From an uncultured Bacteroides sp. (lineage in GTDB: Bacteria; Bacteroidota; Bacteroidia; Bacteroidales; Bacteroidaceae), in assembly GCA_949294185.1 (NCBI GenBank), contig CASFGA010000012.1, forward strand, positions 27,185 to 91,184: a DNA stretch of 64,000 nt. The letters run 5' to 3'. The first letter of the stretch is position 1. Each line of letters begins with the position of its first letter. Position numbers and translations under genes: made by a program. Below the pieces are notes generated by a model. The model searched no databases, was not told where the DNA came from, and saw only the letters and a list, made by a program, of their open reading frames with translations. Shown here one piece after another: positions 55,921 to 63,907 of the stretch.

Positions 55921-56263
55921 GGTAAGCTTCTTTTTGTTTCCGTGTAAATTTCTTGATGACCTCCTCGTAAGAGTGGTCAATCAGTTTCAGAATGAGCGAA
56001 TCAGGCACATCGTCTGCCAATGCCACCTGGTTCCAGTATTTTTTGTTGAAGTGATAGGCTCCGTCTATGCCGTCATAGCGTTCGCGCAGCTCGATGGCGT
56101 ATTCCGGATCGCACTTCAGACAGATGCGGTCGGGCTTGTCCAGGTCGATTAAGGCAAACATGCGGTCTACTACCTTGAATACCAAATTGACCTCGTCAAA
56201 GGGAAAGCATTCAGAAGCCGCTTTCTTCTTCAGACAATATTCACGTATCGTTTCTATATCCAT
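55907..56263 (-). CDS. MmcQ/YjbR-family protein
   Basis: A 118-residue small protein of the MmcQ/YjbR family (CyaY-like double-wing fold). It has the N-terminal EYCLKKKAASECFPFDEVNL and the mid-region VDRMFALIDLDKP and NLKCDPEYA-type text (RICLKCDPEYAIELRERYDG). The later motif YHFNKKYWNQVALADDVPDS is highly typical. Biochemical role unclear; some members are called DNA-binding. It lies 9 bp after yraN and overlaps birA. Confidence 0.9.
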   Translation of the reverse strand: MDIETIREYCLKKKAASECFPFDEVNLVFKVVDRMFALIDLDKPDRICLKCDPEYAIELRERYDGIDGAYHFNKKYWNQVALADDVPDSLILKLIDHSYEEVIKKFTRKQKEAYHELS

Positions 56264-56272
56264 ACTCGTTTT

Positions 56273-56641
56273 TCAATTCCATATAGGCGGAAAGAAGGCT
56301 TCCTCTATGTGCTCGATGCGGTAAGGAGGATTCGCTCCGACAAGGGTGATGATGTCGAACCGTACAGGAAGGTCAATCTGGAATTTCTTGAGGTATACAT
56401 CCGTAGAAGCCACGATGTTCCGGATTTTTGAACGGTCAACAGCATCTTCCGGCCTGCCGTATCTTTCGTTGCGCCGTGTCTTGACCTCTATCACCACCAG
56501 TTCTCCATCCTTTTCGGCCACAATATCCAGTTCCAGTCTGCCTGCCCGCCAGTTGCGGTGGCGGATGACATATCCCTTTTCTTGCAGGTAGGCGACAGCT
56601 TCGCCCTCTCCCTCTTTGCCTAATACATTGTGTTCAGCCAT
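56273..56641 (-). CDS. YraN/UPF0102 endonuclease-like protein
   Basis: A 122-residue protein of the UPF0102/YraN family (restriction-endonuclease-like fold). Pattern GKEGEGEAVAYLQEKGYVIR, NWRAGRLELDIVAEKDGELV, VIEVKTRRNERYGRPEDAVD, with the nuclease-type D...EVK residues. A physiological role in DNA metabolism is only inferred. It is the first gene of the leftward yraN-mmcQ-birA-MATE unit, with a minus-strand TATTTTTG box 14 bp upstream. Confidence 0.92.
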   Translation of the reverse strand: MAEHNVLGKEGEGEAVAYLQEKGYVIRHRNWRAGRLELDIVAEKDGELVVIEVKTRRNERYGRPEDAVDRSKIRNIVASTDVYLKKFQIDLPVRFDIITLVGANPPYRIEHIEEAFFPPIWN

Positions 56642-56654
56642 TTTTCCTTTTTTG

Positions 56655-56662
56655 CAAAAATA
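56655..56662 (-). promoter_or_regulatory. -7 box of the yraN-mmcQ-birA-MATE unit
   Basis: Minus-strand TATTTTTG fits TAnnTTTG. No TTTG at the -33 distance. It is divergent from the promoter at 56675-56704. Confidence 0.5.
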
Positions 56663-56674
56663 CGCATTTTGTGC

Positions 56675-56704
56675 TTTGAATTTAGCGGAAGTCCATTAAT
56701 TTTG
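56675..56704 (+). promoter_or_regulatory. Promoter of the RHH-like/tadA unit
   Basis: TTTG (56675-56678), 18-bp spacer, TAATTTTG (56697-56704). Transcription would start at about 56712, nearly at the ATG, so the mRNA may be almost leaderless. Confidence 0.55.
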
Positions 56705-56711
56705 TACCGGA

Positions 56712-56945
56712 ATGGTGAATTGCGGTAAAAAGAGAAAGAAGGTACCCTCGTCAGTCCCGCCTCGAAAGCAGCGGATGGTTTGTCTGATGAGTGAAGAAGA
56801 AGTGCAGATTGTTGACCGTTATCTGGAGAAATATCAGATAACCAATAAGGCGCGCTGGCTTCGGGAGACGATTCTGTCTTTTATCCATCAGAAAATGGAG
56901 GAAGATTACCCTACATTGTTTAAGGAACACGATATGCGCAGGTGA
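56712..56945 (+). CDS. Small ribbon-helix-helix-like protein
   Basis: A 77-residue basic N-terminal protein (KKRKKVPSSVPPRKQR), then a short strand (MVCLMSEEEVQIVDRYLEKY) and two helices (TNKARWLRETILSFIHQ), the layout of a ribbon-helix-helix DNA-binding domain. The ATG at 56712 is close to the predicted transcription start; ATG 56775 or 56787 would give a shorter protein that still holds the RHH-like part. tadA starts 1 bp after its stop. Function unknown; autoregulation of the divergent promoters is a possibility. Confidence 0.65.
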   Translation: MVNCGKKRKKVPSSVPPRKQRMVCLMSEEEVQIVDRYLEKYQITNKARWLRETILSFIHQKMEEDYPTLFKEHDMRR

Positions 56946-56946
56946 T

Positions 56947-57381
56947 ATGGCGGATGACAACTTTTATATGAAACAGGCTTTGATGGAAGCTCAAAGGGCC
57001 GCCGAGGCGGGAGAAGTGCCGGTGGGGGCGGTTGTGGTGTGTCGTGACCGGATTATTGCCCGTACCCACAATCTTACCGAGACGCTCAACGATGTGACCG
57101 CCCATGCCGAAATGCAGGCCATCACGGCAGCAGCCAATGCGTTGGGCGGGAAATATCTGAACGACTGCACGCTGTATGTCACTGTTGAACCGTGTGTGAT
57201 GTGTGCCGGAGCCATTGCATGGGCGCAGGTGCGCCGTCTTGTCTTCGGGGCAGGCGATGAAAAGCGGGGATACCGGAAATATGCGCCCGATTCCCTTCAT
57301 CCCAAGACTGAGATTCTGATGGGTGTGATGGCCGATGAATGCGCCCGGCTGATGAAAGACTTCTTCAAAAAGAAAAGATGA
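56947..57381 (+). CDS. tadA: tRNA-specific adenosine deaminase
   Basis: A 144-residue zinc-dependent deaminase that converts A34 to inosine in tRNA-Arg(ACG). Zinc site His and catalytic Glu in TAHAEMQAI and the two Cys in VEPCVMCAGA are intact. The GEVPVGAVVVCRDRIIARTH and LVFGAGDEKRG segments are typical of TadA. It follows the RHH-like gene almost without gap. Its 3' end faces the DUF4834 gene with about 60 bp between, containing a weak GGCAAA/TTTGCC hairpin at 57407-57426. Confidence 0.94.
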   Translation: MADDNFYMKQALMEAQRAAEAGEVPVGAVVVCRDRIIARTHNLTETLNDVTAHAEMQAITAAANALGGKYLNDCTLYVTVEPCVMCAGAIAWAQVRRLVFGAGDEKRGYRKYAPDSLHPKTEILMGVMADECARLMKDFFKKKR

Positions 57382-57440
57382 CCGCGGCTCCAAGAGCGGA
57401 TGCTTAGGCAAAGCTGTTTGTTTGCCCGGATGAAGCAGGC

Positions 57441-57704
57441 CTATTTCTCCTTGATTTCTTCGTAGTCGACATATTCCCCCTCATCATCGCCGAACACCTT
57501 CTTCCGGCTGGGAGCGGGTGAAGGCTTGCTTTCACTGCCAGTGTCTTCAGAGTGTGTATAGGGGCGGTGAGATGAAGCATTGTCTGTTCCTTTCATCCGA
57601 CGGCCTAAACGGAAGACCGTGCCGACTATCTTGAATAAGATTATCAGTCCGACAATGATGATTATCAGGAGAAAGAAAAAAATGAATCCGAGAATGTGGA
57701 ACAT
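57441..57704 (-). CDS. DUF4834-family small membrane protein
   Basis: An 87-residue protein with one N-terminal transmembrane helix (about residues 3-27, ILGFIFFFLLIIIIVGLIIL) and a soluble acidic/basic tail ending in EGEYVDYEEIKEK. The end motif and the length fit DUF4834. It is 15 bp after pssA in the psd-pssA-DUF4834 unit; role unknown, perhaps linked to phospholipid synthesis by position only. Confidence 0.85.
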   Translation of the reverse strand: MFHILGFIFFFLLIIIIVGLIILFKIVGTVFRLGRRMKGTDNASSHRPYTHSEDTGSESKPSPAPSRKKVFGDDEGEYVDYEEIKEK

Positions 57705-57719
57705 GGCGATAGCGTCTTG

Positions 57720-58430
57720 TTATTTTTTGCTCTTGCAGGTTATCAGCGAAAGCACGATATACCACACGATTACTGCCGCAAATCCGCTCATGCGGAAGAT
57801 GACAAGCAGCGGTATGCTTACTATCAGAAAAATGTAGCTTACTTTGTTGTGAGCCCACGACAAGTCTTTGAACTTGAGGGAGAACATGGGAAGCTCGGCT
57901 ACCAACAGCAGAGACATGACGATGACCAGTATGAAAAGATAAAGGGCATTAAAGCTTTCAGATGTGAGGAAACCGTGCGAGCCCACTACCAGTGAACCCC
58001 AAAACAAGGCATTAGCCGGTGTCGGCAAGCCGATGAAGGAGCTTGTCTGGCGTTCGTCTAAATTGAATTTGGCCAGACGCAAGGCGGAAAACACCGCGAT
58101 AAGGAATGCGGTATAGGGCATGACACCGCTCAAGCCGGAAAGCCATTCGGGATAATGCACTTCCTTGAAGAGGGAAAAGGCGGTGGCGGCAGGAGCCAGT
58201 CCGAATGTGATGTCGTCGGCCAACGAGTCTAATTCTTTGCCGATGGGTGAAGACACATGGAGAAGTCTGGCTGTCATGCCGTCGAAGAAATCGAATACGG
58301 CTCCCAGAACGATGAACAGCAGGGCATATTCATACGCGTTTTGGAATGCCCACCAGGTGGCGATGCATCCGCACAGCAGATTGCAGCTTGTAATCGTATT
58401 CGGGATGTTTCGGATAATCGCGTTTGCCAT
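57720..58430 (-). CDS. pssA: CDP-diacylglycerol-serine O-phosphatidyltransferase
   Basis: A 236-residue integral membrane enzyme making phosphatidylserine from CDP-diacylglycerol and serine. The CDP-alcohol phosphotransferase motif is seen in FDFFDGMTARLLHVSSPIGK and the following ELDSLADD, with the DGxxAR...GxxxDxxxD residues intact. Several transmembrane helices follow. The start MANAIIRN at 58430 is used. It is 14 bp after psd and together they form the pathway to phosphatidylethanolamine. Confidence 0.94.
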   Translation of the reverse strand: MANAIIRNIPNTITSCNLLCGCIATWWAFQNAYEYALLFIVLGAVFDFFDGMTARLLHVSSPIGKELDSLADDITFGLAPAATAFSLFKEVHYPEWLSGLSGVMPYTAFLIAVFSALRLAKFNLDERQTSSFIGLPTPANALFWGSLVVGSHGFLTSESFNALYLFILVIVMSLLLVAELPMFSLKFKDLSWAHNKVSYIFLIVSIPLLVIFRMSGFAAVIVWYIVLSLITCKSKK

Positions 58431-58444
58431 AATCACATTGTTTT

Positions 58445-59131
58445 TTATTTCAGTCTTGCAATGACGGTCTCGTTGCCCGTAGTCTTTTGTCCCATGGTGA
58501 CACATACTTCCGTTCCGAGCGGCAGGTAGACATCCACCCTCGAACCGAACTTGATGAAGCCCATGTGCTCGTCGATGTAGCAGTCTTCCCCTTTCTCTGC
58601 ATACGTGACGATGCGGCGTGCCACCGCTCCGGCAATCTGCCGTGCCATTACCTCATATCCTTCCGGCGTTTCGATGACGATGGTGGAACGTTCGTTTTCC
58701 GTGCTTGCCTTCGGCAGCCAGGCTTTCATGAACCGTCCGTTCTGGTGGGACACATGCTTTACCACTCCGTCCACCGGATACCAGTTGGCGTGCACATTGG
58801 TGATTCCCATGAAGATAGATATCATCAGGCGGCGGTCATGGAAATATTCATGCTCGTCCACTTCCTCAATCACCACTATCCGCCCGTCCGCCGGAGCGAC
58901 CACCGTCTTTTCCGTGTCGCCTTTAAAGAGGCGTATCGGGCAACGGAAGAAGTTTACGGTCAGCAGATAGAGAATAACGCTGACGACAGCGACGATATAA
59001 AAAGGTATCTTGCATTCCAATCCCCAGTAAAGCGCAAGATTGACCAGAATCAGTAGGATTGCGCCGGTGATAAGGATGTGGGTACCTTCGTGATGAATGC
59101 GGATTTTTTTCAGTTTCTTTATTTTGTTCAT
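58445..59131 (-). CDS. psd: Phosphatidylserine decarboxylase
   Basis: A 228-residue pyruvoyl enzyme converting phosphatidylserine to phosphatidylethanolamine. An N-terminal membrane region (about residues 20-60) is followed by the catalytic part ([39 protein letters not shown]). The self-cleavage motif is GSR ([14 protein letters not shown]): cleavage before Ser197 would give the small alpha chain with the pyruvoyl group, as in the shorter PSD-A type. The start MNKIKKLKK at 59131 fits the family; upstream ATGs in frame are less likely. It has a promoter at 59165-59196 and is divergent from dnaE. Confidence 0.93.
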   Translation of the reverse strand: MNKIKKLKKIRIHHEGTHILITGAILLILVNLALYWGLECKIPFYIVAVVSVILYLLTVNFFRCPIRLFKGDTEKTVVAPADGRIVVIEEVDEHEYFHDRRLMISIFMGITNVHANWYPVDGVVKHVSHQNGRFMKAWLPKASTENERSTIVIETPEGYEVMARQIAGAVARRIVTYAEKGEDCYIDEHMGFIKFGSRVDVYLPLGTEVCVTMGQKTTGNETVIARLK

Positions 59132-59164
59132 GGGGTAAACCGGATTACGCATGATATTATCGCA

Positions 59165-59196
59165 CAAAAGTATATCTATTTTGAGAACTCTGCAAG
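59165..59196 (-). promoter_or_regulatory. Promoter of psd-pssA-DUF4834
   Basis: Minus strand: CTTG (59193-59196) and TACTTTTG (59165-59172), spacing 20. Confidence 0.65.
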
Positions 59197-59221
59197 AAAA
59201 TGTAACTTTTTATTAACTGCA

Positions 59222-59253
59222 TTTGTTTGTTCAGCAAAAGGTAGGTATCTTTG
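59222..59253 (+). promoter_or_regulatory. Promoter of dnaE
   Basis: TTTG (59222-59225), 20-bp spacer, TATCTTTG (59246-59253): full consensus. Leader about 20 nt. Confidence 0.75.
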
Positions 59254-59279
59254 ATTCGTTTTTTATTTAATCGGAATAT

Positions 59280-62200
59280 ATGCAGGATTTCGTTCATTTA
59301 CATGTTCATACTCAATATTCTATTCTTGACGGACAGGCTTCCATCCCACGCCTTGTAGACAAGGCAATGGCGAACGGCATGCGGGGAATCGCAGTGACAG
59401 ACCATGGAGACATGTTCGGTATCAAGGAGTTTTTCAATTATGTAAACAAGAAGAATGGCGGTACGAATGCCGAAATAAAGGATTTGAAGAAGCGGATAGC
59501 CGCGCTTGAAAGCGGGAAAGAGGAGGTGGAAGACCCGCAGGCGGAAATAGCTTCCTGTAGGGAAAGCTTGGAAGCCGCCCGTAAGAAACTCTTCAAGCCC
59601 ATCTTCGGCTGTGAAATGTATGTCGCGCGGCGGCGTATGCAGGACAAGGAGGGAAAGCCCGACCAGAGCGGTTACCATCTGGTGGTGCTTGCCAAAAACC
59701 TGAAGGGATATCATAACCTGATAAAGCTTGTGTCGAAGGCTTGGACGGAGGGATTCTACATGCGTCCGCGTACCGACCGCACAGAGCTTGAGAAGTATCA
59801 TGAAGGCTTGATTGTCTGTTCGGCCTGTCTGGGCGGGGAAATCCCGCGGCGCATCATTGCCGACGAATACGAGCAGGCGGAAGAGGCGATACAGTGGTAT
59901 AAGAATCTTTTCGGAGACGACTATTATCTGGAGCTGCAACGCCATAAGGCTACCGTTCCGCGTGCTAATCATGAAACATATCCTTTGCAGGAGAAAGTCA
60001 ACAGGAAGCTGATTGAATATTCAAGGAAATATAATGTCAAGCTGGTCTGCACGAATGATGTTCATTTCGTGGATGAGGAGAATGCCGAGGCGCACGACCG
60101 TCTGATTTGTTTGAGTACCGGAAAGGATTTGGACGACCCGAAGCGGATGCTTTACACCAAGCAGGAGTGGATGAAGACCCGCGAGGAAATGAATGAAATC
60201 TTTGCCGATGTGCCCGAAGCCTTGTCAAACACGACGGAAATCTGCGACAAGGTGGAGTTTTATTCCATCGATCACGCACCCATCATGCCTACCTTTGCCA
60301 TTCCCGAAGAGTTTGGCACGGAGGAAGAATACCGGAAAAAATTCTCGGAAAAAGACCTGTTTGACGAATTCACGCAGGATGAAAACGGAAAAGTGGTGAT
60401 GGATGAGGCGGCTGCCAATGCGAAGATCGAGCGTCTGGGCGGATATGACAAGCTTTACCGCATCAAGCTGGAGGCGGATTATCTGGCCAAACTGGCATAC
60501 GAGGGGGCGCACCGCCGTTACGGGGAGACTTTGAACGAAGAGGTGCAGGAGCGTATCCGTTTTGAACTGTATATCATGAAGACGATGGGTTTCCCCGGAT
60601 ACTTCCTCATTGTGCAGGACTTTATCAACGCCGCCCGCGAGAAGCTGGATGTTTCCGTGGGGCCGGGACGTGGCTCGGCGGCCGGATCTGCCGTGGCCTA
60701 TTGTTTGGGAATCACGCAGATTGACCCGATTAAATATGACCTGCTGTTCGAACGATTCCTGAATCCCGACCGAATCTCCTTGCCCGATATCGATGTGGAC
60801 TTTGATGATGACGGCCGTGGGCGGGTATTGAACTGGGTGACGGAGAAATATGGGCAGGAGAAGGTGGCGCACATCATTACTTACGGCACAATGGCTACGA
60901 AGCTTGCCATCAAGGATGTGGCGCGCGTGCAGAAGCTTCCGCTTGCGGAGTCTGACCGTTTGTGCAAGCTCGTGCCGGACAAGATTCCGGACAAGAAGCT
61001 GAACCTGCCGAATGCCATCGCATACGTGCCCGAGCTTCAGGCTGCGGAAGTTTCGTCCGATCCGGTGCTTCGTGACACCATCAAGTATGCCAAGATGCTG
61101 GAGGGAAATGTCCGCAATACGGGAGTGCATGCCTGCGGCACGATTATCTGCCGTGACGACATTACCGACTGGGTGCCGGTCAGTACGGCAGACGACAAGG
61201 AGACCGGAGAGAAGATGCTCGTTACCCAATACGAAGGTTCGGTTATCGAAGAGACGGGCTTGATCAAGATGGACTTTCTGGGACTGAAGACATTGTCTGT
61301 CATCAAGGAGGCGTTGGAGAACATCAGGCAGAGCAAGGGAATCGTGCTGAACATTGACGCGATTCCGATAGACGATGAGGCCACCTATAGATTATATAGT
61401 GACGGGCGCACCATCGGAACCTTCCAGTTTGAGTCGGCGGGTATGCAGAAATATCTGCGTGAGCTTCAGCCCTCCACGTTTGAAGACCTGATAGCCATGA
61501 ACGCACTTTACCGTCCGGGGCCGATGGATTACATTCCCGACTTTATCGACCGCAAGCACGGACGGAAGCCTATAGAATATGATATTCCCATTATGGAGAA
61601 ATATCTGAAGGATACTTATGGAATTACGGTTTATCAGGAGCAAGTGATGCTGCTCTCGCGTCTGCTTGCCGATTTCACCCGTGGTGAATCCGACGCTTTG
61701 CGCAAGGCGATGGGTAAGAAGCTGCGTGACAAGCTGGATCACATGAAGCCCAAGTTCATCGAGGGCGGGAAGAAGAACGGACATGACCCGAAGACATTGG
61801 AAAAGATTTGGGCAGACTGGGAGAAGTTCGCCTCGTATGCCTTCAACAAGTCGCATGCCACGTGTTATTCGTGGGTGGCTTATCAGACGGCATACCTGAA
61901 GGCAAACTATCCGTCTGAGTACATGGCTGCCGCCATGAGCCGCAATATCGCCAACATTACCGAAATCACCAAGCTGATGGACGAATGCAAGGCGACGGGC
62001 ATCAGTGTGTTGGGACCTGATGTGAATGAGAGTATGCTGAAATTCTCCGTCAACCGCCGCGGTGATATCCGTTTCGGACTGGGGGCGGTCAAGGGAGTAG
62101 GCGAGTCTGCCGTGCGGTGCATTCTGGAAGAACGGGAAAAGAACGGCCCGTTCAAGGGAATCTTTGATTTTGTTCAGCGCGTCAACCTTTCCGCCTGCAA

Positions 62201-63077
62201 CCGTAAGAATATTGAGAATCTTGCTTTGGCCGGCGGATTTGACAGTTTTCCGGAAATCAGGCGTGAAGACTTTTTCCTGAAGAATGCCAAGGATGAAAGC
62301 TTTGTGGAACTGCTGGTTCGTTATGGCAACAAATATCAGACAGACAAGGCTGTTGCCGTGAACTCCCTTTTCGGCGATACGCAGGAAATAGAAGTGGCCA
62401 CGCCCGAAATAGTCCATGCTCCGGCATGGAGCGACCTGGAGCGTCTGAACAAGGAGCGCGACCTGGTGGGCATTTATCTTTCTGCCCATCCGCTCGATGA
62501 GTATGCCGTGATACTGGAGAATGTCTGCAAGACCCACATGGCAGACCTTGCCGATCTGACGAAGCTCCAGAATCAGGATCTGGTGTTTGGGGGAATCGTG
62601 ACCAATGTGCGGGAAGGGTATACCAAGAACGGAAAGCCATACGGCGTGGCCAAGGTGGAAGACTATTCTGGCGTGGGCGAATTTGCCTTCTTCGGCAACG
62701 ACTGGGTGGAAAAGAAGAATTTCTTTATGGAAGGCATGTTCCTCTTCATGCGCGGCAAGTGTCAGCCCCGCCAGTGGAAGCCGGAAGAACTGGAGGTCAG
62801 GATAAACAGCATCGAACTGCTTTCGGAAGTGAAAGACCACCTGATAGAGAAGCTCACCATCACCGTTCCGCTGTCGGCAGTCGACGACCAGATGATTATG
62901 GAGATTTCTTCCATCGTCAAGGATTCTCCGGGTTCCACGGAATTGTGCTTCTGCATTCTCGACGAGGACGGGCAGACGCATCTCAGCATGTCCTCGCGCG
63001 CGGTAAGGCTTTCCGTGCAGAAAGAACTGGTTGACTATTTAAAGGCGCAGCCCTTGTTGCAGTATAAAATAAATTAG
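59280..63077 (+). CDS. dnaE: DNA polymerase III subunit alpha
   Basis: A 1265-residue replicative polymerase of the DnaE1 type. The PHP domain begins with FVHLHVHTQYSILDG (His8, His10) and DHGDMFG. It is interrupted by a coiled-coil-like insertion at about residues 61-103. The polymerase core has PGRGSAAGSAVAYCLGITQI and the catalytic Asp cluster PDIDVDF (Asp503, Asp505, Asp507), then the fingers and the beta-binding region. An OB domain lies near the C-terminus (DLVFGGIVTNVREGYTKNGK). The start fits the family. It is divergent from the psd operon and followed directly by trxA. Confidence 0.96.
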   Translation: MQDFVHLHVHTQYSILDGQASIPRLVDKAMANGMRGIAVTDHGDMFGIKEFFNYVNKKNGGTNAEIKDLKKRIAALESGKEEVEDPQAEIASCRESLEAARKKLFKPIFGCEMYVARRRMQDKEGKPDQSGYHLVVLAKNLKGYHNLIKLVSKAWTEGFYMRPRTDRTELEKYHEGLIVCSACLGGEIPRRIIADEYEQAEEAIQWYKNLFGDDYYLELQRHKATVPRANHETYPLQEKVNRKLIEYSRKYNVKLVCTNDVHFVDEENAEAHDRLICLSTGKDLDDPKRMLYTKQEWMKTREEMNEIFADVPEALSNTTEICDKVEFYSIDHAPIMPTFAIPEEFGTEEEYRKKFSEKDLFDEFTQDENGKVVMDEAAANAKIERLGGYDKLYRIKLEADYLAKLAYEGAHRRYGETLNEEVQERIRFELYIMKTMGFPGYFLIVQDFINAAREKLDVSVGPGRGSAAGSAVAYCLGITQIDPIKYDLLFERFLNPDRISLPDIDVDFDDDGRGRVLNWVTEKYGQEKVAHIITYGTMATKLAIKDVARVQKLPLAESDRLCKLVPDKIPDKKLNLPNAIAYVPELQAAEVSSDPVLRDTIKYAKMLEGNVRNTGVHACGTIICRDDITDWVPVSTADDKETGEKMLVTQYEGSVIEETGLIKMDFLGLKTLSVIKEALENIRQSKGIVLNIDAIPIDDEATYRLYSDGRTIGTFQFESAGMQKYLRELQPSTFEDLIAMNALYRPGPMDYIPDFIDRKHGRKPIEYDIPIMEKYLKDTYGITVYQEQVMLLSRLLADFTRGESDALRKAMGKKLRDKLDHMKPKFIEGGKKNGHDPKTLEKIWADWEKFASYAFNKSHATCYSWVAYQTAYLKANYPSEYMAAAMSRNIANITEITKLMDECKATGISVLGPDVNESMLKFSVNRRGDIRFGLGAVKGVGESAVRCILEEREKNGPFKGIFDFVQRVNLSACNRKNIENLALAGGFDSFPEIRREDFFLKNAKDESFVELLVRYGNKYQTDKAVAVNSLFGDTQEIEVATPEIVHAPAWSDLERLNKERDLVGIYLSAHPLDEYAVILENVCKTHMADLADLTKLQNQDLVFGGIVTNVREGYTKNGKPYGVAKVEDYSGVGEFAFFGNDWVEKKNFFMEGMFLFMRGKCQPRQWKPEELEVRINSIELLSEVKDHLIEKLTITVPLSAVDDQMIMEISSIVKDSPGSTELCFCILDEDGQTHLSMSSRAVRLSVQKELVDYLKAQPLLQYKIN

Positions 63078-63085
63078 TATATTTG
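63053..63085 (+). promoter_or_regulatory. Promoter of trxA inside the dnaE 3' end
   Basis: CTTG (63053-63056) within the last dnaE codons, 21-bp spacer, TATATTTG (63078-63085) right after the dnaE stop. trxA can thus be expressed independently of dnaE. Confidence 0.7.
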
Positions 63086-63112
63086 CGAAGAATTAATTAT
63101 AAAAGTATCGTT

Positions 63113-63430
63113 ATGGCACTGGAAATTAAAGACAGTAATTTTGAAGAGATTCTGGCGGAAGGAAAGCCGGTGGTTTTGGACTTTTGGGCTCCGTGGTGCG
63201 GACCTTGCAAGATGGTAGGCCCTTTTGTGGAAGAGCTGGCCGAAGAATATAAAGGCAGAGTGAACATCGGCAAGTGTGATGTGGACGAAAATGCCGACCT
63301 TCCGGCTCAGTATGGCGTGCGCAACATTCCCACCATCCTGTTCATCAAAAACGGTGAAGTGGTGGACAAGCAGGTTGGAGCCACTACAAAAAGTGCGCTT
63401 CAGGCTAAAGTGGAAGCTTTGTTGGGATAA
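63113..63430 (+). CDS. trxA: Thioredoxin
   Basis: A 105-residue thioredoxin, usual length. The redox site is Trp28-Cys29-Gly30-Pro31-Cys32 (FWAPWCGPCKMVGPF). The cis-proline region reads VRNIPTILFIKNGEVVDKQV. No signal peptide, so cytoplasmic. It reduces protein disulfides with thioredoxin reductase. The start MALEIKD at 63113 fits both the family and the promoter at 63053-63085; an earlier in-frame start at 63083 would overlap the -7 box. Confidence 0.95.
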   Translation: MALEIKDSNFEEILAEGKPVVLDFWAPWCGPCKMVGPFVEELAEEYKGRVNIGKCDVDENADLPAQYGVRNIPTILFIKNGEVVDKQVGATTKSALQAKVEALLG

Positions 63431-63447
63431 AATGACAGACTGTTTTT

Positions 63448-63783
63448 ATGGGAATGGAAGACGATTTCTTGTTGGAAGATGAAGACGACGCAAAATGCGT
63501 GGAATTCATCAAGGGATACTTGCCCCAGGACTTGAAAGGCAAGTTTTCAGACGATGACTTATATTATATCCTCGATGTGTTGGTGGATTATTATACCACA
63601 AGCGGCTGCCTTGATGCGGAACCAGACGAGGAGGGGTATATCAACATCGATCAGGATGCCATTGTGGAATATGTGGTGAAGGAAGCTGCCAAAGACGGCA
63701 TGGGGCCTTATGAGGCAGACGATGTATTCTTTGTGGTGCAGGGAGAGATGGAATATGCCGATTCTGTAGGGAATGCAGACTGA
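63448..63783 (+). CDS. Conserved acidic protein of unknown function
   Basis: A 111-residue strongly acidic soluble protein (MGMEDDFLLEDEDDAKCVEF, then FSDDDLYYILDVLVDYYTTS). No cysteine motif, signal or transmembrane helix. I recognise it only as a Bacteroidetes-type protein found after trxA, not as a named family. It starts 17 bp after trxA and is presumably cotranscribed with it. The transcript ends at the strong palindrome 63821-63865. Confidence 0.75.
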   Translation: MGMEDDFLLEDEDDAKCVEFIKGYLPQDLKGKFSDDDLYYILDVLVDYYTTSGCLDAEPDEEGYINIDQDAIVEYVVKEAAKDGMGPYEADDVFFVVQGEMEYADSVGNAD

Positions 63784-63820
63784 TGGAAGTCATGCTTTAA
63801 TGTGATTATTACTTAACAAA

Positions 63821-63865
63821 GAGAGAGGGTGCAGGAAACCGGTTTCCTGCACCCTCTCTCTTTTT
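63821..63865 (+). terminator. Strong terminator, perfect 20-bp-arm palindrome
   Basis: Arms 63821-63840 (starting GAGAGAGGGTGCAGG) and 63841-63860 are exactly complementary, with no unpaired loop bases, followed by TTTTT. Ends the trxA unit. Confidence 0.92.
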
Positions 63866-63870
63866 GTTTG

Positions 63871-63907
63871 CTGAAACAGGCTGTCAGCGGGACTGCTGCT
63901 GTTTCAG
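63871..63907 (-). terminator. Possible hairpin for the leftward partial gene
   Basis: CTGAAACAG (63871-63879) and CTGTTTCAG (63899-63907) are perfect 9-bp complementary arms spanning the stop codon of the leftward gene. Confidence 0.35.

Noticed and set aside
61392..62981. A 529-codon antisense frame in dnaE
   Set aside because: Shadow of the dnaE reading frame; no recognisable protein feature.
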